A DNA stretch of 64,000 nucleotides, from NCBI GenBank assembly GCA_010206225.2, contig VIQU02000001.1, forward strand, positions 124,001 through 188,000, written 5' to 3'. This document shows, piece by piece, positions 9,924-17,502 of this stretch. The stretch is from Lachnospiraceae bacterium MD308. Lineage in GTDB: Bacteria > Bacillota > Clostridia > Lachnospirales > Lachnospiraceae. The position numbers and the translations under genes were made by a program. The stretch's first letter is position 1, and each line of letters begins with the position of its first letter. Under the pieces are notes generated by a model. It ran no database searches. It was given only the letters and a program-made list of their open reading frames with translations, and was not told where the DNA came from.

Positions 9924-10931
9924 TTAAATCTTCCAAGATTTCGGAACAAAATAATCTTCAAATTTTTTTACTGCATATGTATCCGTCATTCCGGCAATAT
10001 AATCGCACACCATCTGCTCTTTATTCACCCCGGATTCCTCCTGCATAGACTGATATTCCCGCGGAATCTCATCCAGATTCTCCATATAAAACCGATATAG
10101 ATTCTGTATCATATGTATCGCCTTTTTTTCTTCCCGCTTCGCTACAGGATTCAGGTAAACACGTTCAAACATAAATGTCCTCAAATTTTTCATCGCTCTT
10201 TCCACTTCCTCCGACATGGAAATCTCCGGCTTATCCCTGCTGTTTGTAACCACATCGTGAATTAGTGTGTTCAGACGCTTTCTAGTCGTATCCCCTAAGA
10301 TCCGGTGGAATTCTTCCGGAATCTCTGCTTCGTTAAGAATCCCGCCCCGGATCGCATCATCGATATCATGGTTTAAATAGGCGATCTTGTCAGAGAGCCG
10401 TACAATCTTTCCTTCCAGTGTATGGGGGTGTCCGCTGGATTTGTGGTTTAATATCCCGTCTACCACTTCCCATGTGAGATTCAACCCCTCCCCGTTCTTC
10501 TCCAGCCGTTCCACGATACGTACGCTCTGAATATTGTGGCGGAATCCAAAAGGATTGACTTCGTCAAGAGCGCGCTCCCCCGCATGCCCGAAGGGCGTGT
10601 GTCCCAGATCATGCCCGAGGGCGATTGCTTCTGTCAGATCCTCATTGAGACGGAGCGCTTTCGCGATCGTTCTTGCATTCTGGGATACCTCCAGCGTATG
10701 GGTAAGCCTTGTACGGTAATGGTCTCCGTTGGGCAAAAGGAACACCTGCGTCTTCTGCTTCAAGCGACGGAATGCCTTACAGTGCAGAATCCTGTCTCTG
10801 TCTCTTTGGAAAACCGGACGGATATCACATTGCTCTTCCTTTGCCTTTCTTCCCTTTGAATCCCTGCTGAGCGCCGCATAAGGGCTTAAATATTCTACTT
10901 CCCACTGTTCAAGCTGCTCCCTGATCGTCAT
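9924..10931 (-). CDS. dgt: dGTP triphosphohydrolase (dGTPase family)
   Basis: 335 residues. The HD-domain metal and phosphate residues are clear: FRRLKQKTQVF, RLTHTLEVSQNARTIA, and GHDLGHTPFGHAGE near residue 110, with NHDIDDAI later. The family hydrolyses dNTPs to the nucleoside plus triphosphate and affects dNTP pools. It is the shorter, HD-only form typical of Firmicutes. It is placed directly before dnaG and overlaps no gene; AAGGATGG precedes the ATG. Confidence 0.93.
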   Translation of the reverse strand: MTIREQLEQWEVEYLSPYAALSRDSKGRKAKEEQCDIRPVFQRDRDRILHCKAFRRLKQKTQVFLLPNGDHYRTRLTHTLEVSQNARTIAKALRLNEDLTEAIALGHDLGHTPFGHAGERALDEVNPFGFRHNIQSVRIVERLEKNGEGLNLTWEVVDGILNHKSSGHPHTLEGKIVRLSDKIAYLNHDIDDAIRGGILNEAEIPEEFHRILGDTTRKRLNTLIHDVVTNSRDKPEISMSEEVERAMKNLRTFMFERVYLNPVAKREEKKAIHMIQNLYRFYMENLDEIPREYQSMQEESGVNKEQMVCDYIAGMTDTYAVKKFEDYFVPKSWKI

Positions 10932-10947
10932 CGCTATCCATCCTTTA

Positions 10948-12468
10948 TCAGTCTTTTAAACGCTCTTCAATCGCATTCACAACCGTTTCAAGCACTTTAA
11001 TCCGTGCATAATATTTATCATTCCCTTCTACCACTATCCACGGTGCATAGGGAGTAGAAGTACGGATCAGCATCTCGTTCACCGCTTCCTCGTACTGATC
11101 CCATTTTTCCCGGTTGCGCCAGTCCTCATCGGTAATCTTCCATTGCTTTTCCGGATTCTCCTGTCTCGCCTTAAATCTTCTTTCCTGCTCGTCTTTGTCA
11201 ATCTGCATCCAGAATTTCAGCACAATTGCGCCTGCATCCGCCAGATCGCGTTCCATGTTGTTGATCTCCTTATAGGCTCTCTGCCATTCCTGTCTTGTAC
11301 AAAATCCCTCGATCCGCTCCACCATGACACGGCCGTACCACGTCCGGTCAAAAATCGTCACATGCCCGGCCTTCGGCATATCCATCCAGAATCTCCACAG
11401 ATAATGGTGCTGCCTCTCAATATCGTTCGGCGACGCCGTCGGATGAACTACGTATCCTCTCGGATCCATCTTTTCTGTCAGCCGCTTGATAGCGCCTCCC
11501 TTTCCTCCCGCATCCCATCCTTCAAATCCAAGCACTACCGGAATTCTTCTGCGGTAAAGCTCTCCATGAAGCTTCTCAATCTTCTTCTGAAGTTTGCCAA
11601 GACGCTCCTTGTACTCTTCCTTTGTATAAGAAAGGTCAAGGTCGGCCCTTAAAAGTATGGACTCGCACATCCGCTTATCACTGCTGTCCTTTTCCGGAAC
11701 TTCCGGTTCCTTATCCTTCCTTGCCACCGTCTCTTTCGCCTCTTCTCTCTGTGCGCGGACATCCCTTACCTTTTCTGCAAGAATCCTTTCCACGACAGCA
11801 TAGATCTTGGCAGTCGCAAATCTCTTATCTACAGCCTCCACAATATTCCACGGTGCATATTCCGTATCGGTGCGAAGAAGCATCTCTTCATTAATGGCCT
11901 GATACTTTTCAAACTGCTCATTTCTCTTTTTATCGTCCGGGCCTACCCGCCATGCAGTTTCTTTTGATTCCAAAAGCTTTTTAAAACGCTTCTTCTGCTC
12001 CTTCTTATCTATCGTCAGGAATATCTTTATGAGCACCATACCGTCCGCCGTCAACTGCTCCTCAAATGCACAGATGGACTCATAGGCTTTTGCAAGCTCA
12101 CTTTTCTTCGTTCTCTTATCAAAACGATCGATAAGCACCTTCCGATACCAACTGCTGTCATAGATGGCGATGCGTCCCTTTGAAGGCATCTTCGTCCAGA
12201 ACCTCCACAGAAACGGATGCATCCGCTCTTCTTTCGTCTCCGTCTTCACCGCATGCACCTCAAAACCCCTTGGATCAAGAGCCTTAATAAGCTCACTGAT
12301 CTGCACGCCTTTTCCCGCCGCATCATAACCTTCAAATGCGATCATGATCGGGATGCCCAGATCCTTGCACTCTCTTTGAAGCTTTCCAAGCCTCGGCATA
12401 AGCTTTTGCATTTTCTCTTTATATGCCTCTTTTTCCAATGTCTTTGTTAAATCCAGTTTCTCTAACAT
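10948..12468 (-). CDS. pap: Polyphosphate:AMP phosphotransferase (two-domain PPK2)
   Basis: 506 residues made of two homologous PPK2 domains. The first has Walker A GYDAAGKGVQ near residue 45 and the lid motif YDSSWYRKVLIDR. The second has FEGWDAGGKGGAIK near 315 and FDRTWYGRVMVER. Tandem-domain PPK2 proteins of this length typically phosphorylate AMP to ADP with polyphosphate. The start is ATG 12468, preceded by GGGAGGG, instead of the ATG at 12507. It sits at the head of the dgt-dnaG-rpoD block, with 16 bases to dgt, so it may be co-expressed with replication and transcription genes. Confidence 0.9.
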   Translation of the reverse strand: MLEKLDLTKTLEKEAYKEKMQKLMPRLGKLQRECKDLGIPIMIAFEGYDAAGKGVQISELIKALDPRGFEVHAVKTETKEERMHPFLWRFWTKMPSKGRIAIYDSSWYRKVLIDRFDKRTKKSELAKAYESICAFEEQLTADGMVLIKIFLTIDKKEQKKRFKKLLESKETAWRVGPDDKKRNEQFEKYQAINEEMLLRTDTEYAPWNIVEAVDKRFATAKIYAVVERILAEKVRDVRAQREEAKETVARKDKEPEVPEKDSSDKRMCESILLRADLDLSYTKEEYKERLGKLQKKIEKLHGELYRRRIPVVLGFEGWDAGGKGGAIKRLTEKMDPRGYVVHPTASPNDIERQHHYLWRFWMDMPKAGHVTIFDRTWYGRVMVERIEGFCTRQEWQRAYKEINNMERDLADAGAIVLKFWMQIDKDEQERRFKARQENPEKQWKITDEDWRNREKWDQYEEAVNEMLIRTSTPYAPWIVVEGNDKYYARIKVLETVVNAIEERLKD

Positions 12469-12615
12469 TCTTTTCCCTCCCAGTCCGCTTATTGTCTGAT
12501 TATGCATTTATTATACACCATATTGCCTGTAAATACATAATTTTTTAAAAACGTACTGACTTTTTTGTCAAGTTATGATAAGATTTAGCTATTTACATGC
12601 AAGGGGGTTTAAGAT

Positions 12616-13980
12616 ATGTCATCGGAGGCTACTGTCAAAAATGAGATCACAGAAGGTATCATCTGGAAGCAACTGCTTATTTTCTTCCTCCCGATCGTTG
12701 TGGGAACTTTGTTTCAGCAGCTCTATAATACTGTAGATGCCGTCATCGTAGGACGTTTTGTGGGAAAAGCCGCTTTAGCAAGCGTAGGCGGCTCTGCCGC
12801 AGTGCTGACTTATCAGGTCGTGATGTTCTTTACAAGCCTTGCAAACGGCGCCGCGGTTATCATCTCCCAGTTCTACGGCGCAAAAAATGAGCGAAAGCTC
12901 TATGCGGCTCTTCATACAGCGGTCGCATTTTCCATCATCGCGAGTATCCTGATTTCTATCGTCGGATATGCCGCTACTCCGGCGCTTTTGGCCGTCATGA
13001 AGACTCCGGCAGATATTATGGACGATTCCATCGGGTATCTCCGGATTTATTTTCTTGGCATCATAGCCATGCTTATTTACAATATGGGCTCCGGCATCAT
13101 GCGGGCGGCGGGAGACTCTAAACGGCCTCTCTACTACCTGATCGTATGCTGTATTCTGAATATTATACTGGACATGATTCTTGTCGTATTTTTCAAGATG
13201 GGAATTAAAGGCGCTGCCATCGCAACGATCCTCTCGCAGGCTGTAAGCGCTGTCTTAGTGATCCGGGCGCTTATGTCCTCCTATGATATGATCCGTCTGG
13301 TTCCAAAGGATATCCGAATTGATGCCCCTCTCTTAATCTCGGAACTGCGCATCGGTCTTCCGGGCGGAATACAGACATGCATGTACGGTCTCACCAATAT
13401 CATCATACAGACTTCGATCAATCAGTTTGGGACAGATACCGCTGCTGCATGGGCGGCTTTCGGAAAAGTAGATTCCATATTCTGGGCAGTGAGCGGGGCT
13501 TTCGGCATCTCTGTCACTACATTTGCAGGACAGAACTACGGTGCAGGAAAGCTTGACAGAGTCTATAAAAGCGTACGGGTTTCCCTCGGCATGTCACTGG
13601 CGCTTTGCGGCGCCATCCTGATATCTCTTTTAGCGCTTGCCCACCCGCTGCTATCCTTATTTACATCCGACAAGACAGTGATCGGTATCGGTGCTTATAT
13701 GATGATAAATATTGTACCAAGCTATGCCATTTTTATTTTTGTGGAAATCTTTACAGGGGCGCTTAGAGGAATCGGTGATGTAATGATTCCTACGCTTATC
13801 ACTCTGGGAGGCGTTTGTCTGGTCCGGCTCCCATGGATCCTATTCGTGACGCCCATCCGCAGGGAACTGTTCACGATCCTTGTAAGTTATCCGATTGCAT
13901 GGGCTGCCACGGCGCTGCTTCTGATCCCGTACTATTTTTACAGAAAGAAGAAGCTGAACGCAAAGTGGAAAAGAACATAA
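12616..13980 (+). CDS. MATE family efflux transporter
   Basis: 454 residues with about twelve membrane segments in two similar halves, with the family signatures FLPIVVGTLFQQLYNTVDAVIVGRF near residue 25 and GAGIMRAAGDSK-like (GSGIMRAAGDSKRP) near 170. MATE proteins export cationic compounds using Na+ or H+; the substrate cannot be read here. It is divergent from the PPK2 gene, with GGGGG as ribosome site eight bases before ATG, and is followed by its own terminator. The second MATE protein at 16063-17418 is clearly related, but the two are too different to be a recent duplication. Confidence 0.93.
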   Translation: MSSEATVKNEITEGIIWKQLLIFFLPIVVGTLFQQLYNTVDAVIVGRFVGKAALASVGGSAAVLTYQVVMFFTSLANGAAVIISQFYGAKNERKLYAALHTAVAFSIIASILISIVGYAATPALLAVMKTPADIMDDSIGYLRIYFLGIIAMLIYNMGSGIMRAAGDSKRPLYYLIVCCILNIILDMILVVFFKMGIKGAAIATILSQAVSAVLVIRALMSSYDMIRLVPKDIRIDAPLLISELRIGLPGGIQTCMYGLTNIIIQTSINQFGTDTAAAWAAFGKVDSIFWAVSGAFGISVTTFAGQNYGAGKLDRVYKSVRVSLGMSLALCGAILISLLALAHPLLSLFTSDKTVIGIGAYMMINIVPSYAIFIFVEIFTGALRGIGDVMIPTLITLGGVCLVRLPWILFVTPIRRELFTILVSYPIAWAATALLLIPYYFYRKKKLNAKWKRT

Positions 13981-13985
13981 TACAT

Positions 13986-14030
13986 AATCCACTTAGAACT
14001 AATTACATTATAATGAGTTCTAAGTGGATT
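13986..14030. terminator. Rho-independent terminator, possibly bidirectional
   Basis: Perfect 15-base arms AATCCACTTAGAACT (13986-14000) and AGTTCTAAGTGGATT (14016-14030) flank a short AT-rich loop, followed by GCCTTTTG. It lies six bases after the MATE stop codon and before the convergent YolD-like gene. Confidence 0.75.
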
Positions 14031-14049
14031 GCCTTTTGATATATGAAGT

Positions 14050-14487
14050 TCATATTACTGTATCTCGACTTTCTATCTCTATAATATCATCTATCGGAAT
14101 CTTTGTACCGTTCGTCAATATCACCAGTCTCTTATATTCATCTATCCTTTTTACAAAACCGTTCACAGTCACATACATTCCGCCAGATTTTCTCGTATCC
14201 TTCACAAAATAGGTAATCGTTACATCCGGTTTTTTATCTGACTGTTTTTTTAGGAACGTCAATTGCCTGTTAATAGCCGCCTTACAGTTTTCGTCCAGCT
14301 CCATCCGTTCTTCCGTAAGTCTCGCCGTTTCCTCCACTGCCGCGCCGTGTCCGGTCAAAGCTGCAAAAGGCGCAAATTGCGCCGCCCTGTCGGCCGCCGG
14401 CATCAGAGGATGCGTCTTAGAGACATGGTGCGGAAGATCGATAATATCGTCATACCTGTGCCTGTCATCGTAATGAAACTTTAACAC
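14050..14487 (-). CDS. YolD-like family protein
   Basis: 145 residues starting at a GTG with GAGGGGAG upstream. The segment PLMPAADRAAQFAPFAALTG matches the clostridial YolD-like family that accompanies Y-family DNA polymerases; the C-terminal part (about 85-140) is a small beta-rich domain ending in IPIDDIIEIE. Members are thought to act as accessory subunits or functional analogues of UmuD, although this is not proven for the family. It lies 24 bases downstream of the polymerase gene, which supports the pairing. Confidence 0.82.
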   Translation of the reverse strand: MLKFHYDDRHRYDDIIDLPHHVSKTHPLMPAADRAAQFAPFAALTGHGAAVEETARLTEERMELDENCKAAINRQLTFLKKQSDKKPDVTITYFVKDTRKSGGMYVTVNGFVKRIDEYKRLVILTNGTKIPIDDIIEIESRDTVI

Positions 14488-14511
14488 TCCCCTCGCCCCT
14501 CTCCTGTGATT

Positions 14512-16038
14512 CTATGCTTTATGACCGCCGATCTGCTTGTTCCGCTCCATAGCCGTAGCGCCCTCCACCAGATTGGTTCCTTTCAAGACAGCATTTTTCC
14601 CATACCGCTTTTTTATATCCAGCAACGCTTCCTGAAGTCTCCTCTCCTGCCTGAGCTTCGCCTCTTTTTCTTCGTTCTCTTTCCTTAACGCAGCATAATC
14701 GGTAAACAAGTCAAGCTGTTCATACACCGGCTCTTTCTTTATCAGACTTTCATCCACTACATGATTGGCACAAAGCGAAATCCTTCTGATCAAAAAGTTT
14801 TTATTGATGATTCTGTCGTACAGCCCCAAAACTGTATCTGTAATTAATTTGCAAGAAGACGTCTGCTTCCCGATGTTTACCGTTCCATGGGCATGTTTCG
14901 GTATCTTGCGCCCATAGCGGTCCGTCGTAATCTCACCCTTATACTCCTTCATTGCAGGTTTGGACAGATTTTCCATATCGTATCCCACCGTCAGGACAAT
15001 CTGGTCTGTAACCAGCCTTTTTTCTACCAGATCCAAAGCCAGCATCTCTGCCATCTCCCTGACTACAATTCTTGCTTTATCAGGCATATAAGGACAGTGA
15101 AGCACCTGACCAGACACAACACTGTTACTGCTTGGCCTGTACGCTTTAATATCCGGCATCGTACATGGCTCCCATCCCCACGCATGATCAATCAAAAGTT
15201 CTGCATTGACTCCGAACAGGCGGTAGAGCAGATCCTCATTATAATAATCTCCCGGCTTTCCCAGAGAACATCTTGCCACATCGCCCATCGTATACATGCC
15301 GTGCTCCTCAAGCTTCCTTGCATATCCTCTTCCCACACGCCAGAAGTCCGTGATCGGACGATGCGCCCATAATATGCGGCGGTAGCTTTTTTCATTCAAT
15401 GACGCGATCCGCACTCCATTCTTATCCGGCGCTATATGCTTAGCCACAATATCCATGGCAACCTTGCACAGATAAAGATTCGTACCGATACCTGCCGTAG
15501 CCGTAATCCCCGTAGCCAAGTGGATATCCCGCATAATCTTTCCCGCCAGCTCGCGGGGCGATAACTTATAGATATTAAGATAGTCCGTAACATCTATCAT
15601 GATCTCATCGATCGAATACACATGGCAGTCTTCAGGCGCGACATATTTCAGATATATCTCATAAATTCTTGTACTGTATTCTATATAGTAAGCCATTCTT
15701 GGAGGCGCAACGATATAGTCAACCGCTTTCTCAGGCGACGCTTTAAGCTCTGTGTCATTCCAGGAAGAACCAATCAGTTCCCGCCCCGGCGCCAGCCTCT
15801 GCCGATTAGCATTTACTTCTTTTATCTTCTGTACCACCTCAAAGAGTCTCGCCCTCCCCGATATCCCATATGCCTTCAGGGACGGCGACACCGCCAGACA
15901 TATCGTCTTTTCCGTACGGCTTAGGTCAGCGACAACCAAATTCGTAGTCATCGGATCAAGCCCTCTCTCCACGCACTCCACAGATGCATAAAAAGATTTT
16001 AGATCAATGGCTATATATCTACGATCATTTCGTACCAT
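14512..16038 (-). CDS. Y-family DNA polymerase (UmuC/ImpB-like)
   Basis: 508 residues. The catalytic N-terminus reads AIDLKSFYASVECVERG, giving the first metal-binding Asp and the steric Tyr, and VYSIDEIMIDVT near 145 carries the second acidic pair. TATAGIGTNLYLCKVAMD matches the palm/fingers boundary of the UmuC branch. The little-finger domain and an extended C-terminal tail with basic coiled segment (KENEEKEAKLRQERRLQE) follow. It would carry out translesion synthesis, probably with the YolD-like protein downstream. No LexA box was recognisable nearby, so its SOS control is unproven. Confidence 0.92.
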   Translation of the reverse strand: MVRNDRRYIAIDLKSFYASVECVERGLDPMTTNLVVADLSRTEKTICLAVSPSLKAYGISGRARLFEVVQKIKEVNANRQRLAPGRELIGSSWNDTELKASPEKAVDYIVAPPRMAYYIEYSTRIYEIYLKYVAPEDCHVYSIDEIMIDVTDYLNIYKLSPRELAGKIMRDIHLATGITATAGIGTNLYLCKVAMDIVAKHIAPDKNGVRIASLNEKSYRRILWAHRPITDFWRVGRGYARKLEEHGMYTMGDVARCSLGKPGDYYNEDLLYRLFGVNAELLIDHAWGWEPCTMPDIKAYRPSSNSVVSGQVLHCPYMPDKARIVVREMAEMLALDLVEKRLVTDQIVLTVGYDMENLSKPAMKEYKGEITTDRYGRKIPKHAHGTVNIGKQTSSCKLITDTVLGLYDRIINKNFLIRRISLCANHVVDESLIKKEPVYEQLDLFTDYAALRKENEEKEAKLRQERRLQEALLDIKKRYGKNAVLKGTNLVEGATAMERNKQIGGHKA

Positions 16039-16062
16039 GCTTAAACTCCCGAATACATATTC

Positions 16063-17418
16063 CTATGACAATACTTTCCTGCCGATCACAAAGTAAGCTC
16101 CTACTACCATAAATATTGTTACCAGCCACGAAAAAGGATATACCCAGAACAGCACCGCCAGCGTCGGTTTCCATGCAAACGCCGTATAAATCCATATAAT
16201 CCTCACCGCACAGGAGCCAAACATTGTCAGTACGGCCGGAGTCATAGAATATCCCATACCCCTTAAACTTCCGCCCGTCACTTCATAAAGCGGCGGCAGG
16301 AAGCTAAAGATCTGAATATGGAGCATACGGACTGCCCCAAACCCTATGGCTGCCGCGTCTGCCGCAAAGATACTCAGGAAGAAGCCGCGTCCCAGCACAA
16401 AAACCGCGCTTAATATCCCTGTGCCGCACATTCCCAATACGGTACTGATGCGCCACACGTTTTTACATCTCTCATACTGCCTTGCCCCGTAATTCTGACT
16501 GGTAAACGTAACTGCCGCCTGCGTAAATGCACTGGTGACAAAATAAGTTAAAAATTCATAGTTCAGCGCCGCTGCCGAGCCGGCGATTGCATCCGTCCCA
16601 AATCCATTGATGGCAGACTGTATGCACACATTGGAAAATGAAAACACCATTCCCTGCAGCCCCGCCGGCGCGCCGATCTTTACAATCTTAATCATCTCTT
16701 CTCTGCTAAGAGACAATTTTCTCATATCCAGACGGATTGCTTCCTTACTCCTCCCCAAAAAGAAGAGTATCATCCCCGCGCTGACTCCATTGGCTGTTAC
16801 CGTGGCAACTGCCACTCCTACAACGCCAAGCCGAAAGACAATAACAAGAAGCAGATTTAACCCTACATTGATAATGCCCGAGACAATCAGGCAATACAGA
16901 GGCTTCTTCGTATCCCCGATACTTCTTAAGATTGCAGAGCCAAAGTTATACAGCATGAAAAAGGGCATGCCGCCAAAATAGATCTTAAGATACACCGCCG
17001 CCAACGGCAGAACCTCATCCGGAGTATTCATAAGCTGCAAAAGCGGCCGCGCCACACCATTTCCCAAAACTGCCAGAATCACACCGCAGATCAATGCCAT
17101 CGTAATGACTGTATGTACCGTCTGCTGAATCTTCTCTGTCTTGCCTTCCCCGATATACCGCGCGATCATCACATTCGCGCCCACTGAAAAGCCGACGAAC
17201 AGATTTACCAGCAGATTTATGACTGAACTGTTGCCGCCCACCGCCGCCAATGCCTGATTCCCCGCAAATCTTCCTACCACTGCCACATCGGCGGCATTGA
17301 ATAATTGCTGCAGGATACTGCTGGCTGCCAGCGGCAGAGCAAACAATATGATCTTACTTACCAGAGGGCCGTTTAACATATCCATCTGCCCAGTCCGTGT
17401 CTTCTTCATTCTTTCCAT
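16063..17418 (-). CDS. MATE family efflux transporter
   Basis: 451 residues, about twelve membrane segments, with the signature LPLAASSILQQLFNAADVAVVGRFAG (shown here only in part: LFNAADVAVVGRF) near residue 40 and GSAILRSIGDTKKP near 165. It is a Na+- or H+-driven multidrug exporter of unknown substrate. ATG 17418 follows GGGAGAAGAT. The polymerase gene starts 24 bases downstream, so the exporter, the polymerase and the YolD-like gene may be one transcript. Confidence 0.93.
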   Translation of the reverse strand: MERMKKTRTGQMDMLNGPLVSKIILFALPLAASSILQQLFNAADVAVVGRFAGNQALAAVGGNSSVINLLVNLFVGFSVGANVMIARYIGEGKTEKIQQTVHTVITMALICGVILAVLGNGVARPLLQLMNTPDEVLPLAAVYLKIYFGGMPFFMLYNFGSAILRSIGDTKKPLYCLIVSGIINVGLNLLLVIVFRLGVVGVAVATVTANGVSAGMILFFLGRSKEAIRLDMRKLSLSREEMIKIVKIGAPAGLQGMVFSFSNVCIQSAINGFGTDAIAGSAAALNYEFLTYFVTSAFTQAAVTFTSQNYGARQYERCKNVWRISTVLGMCGTGILSAVFVLGRGFFLSIFAADAAAIGFGAVRMLHIQIFSFLPPLYEVTGGSLRGMGYSMTPAVLTMFGSCAVRIIWIYTAFAWKPTLAVLFWVYPFSWLVTIFMVVGAYFVIGRKVLS

Positions 17419-17502
17419 ATCTTCTCCCTATTCTCCCTGTACAGCCACAGCATCCTATCAGCCGCTTCTTTCCGTTCTCCATCGCTATGCGGCCGACCCC
17501 TG

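Noticed and set aside
12508-12615. Divergent promoters between the PPK2 and MATE genes
   Set aside because: TATAAT-like and TTGTCA-like elements occur, but the spacings are poor and no pair was convincing.
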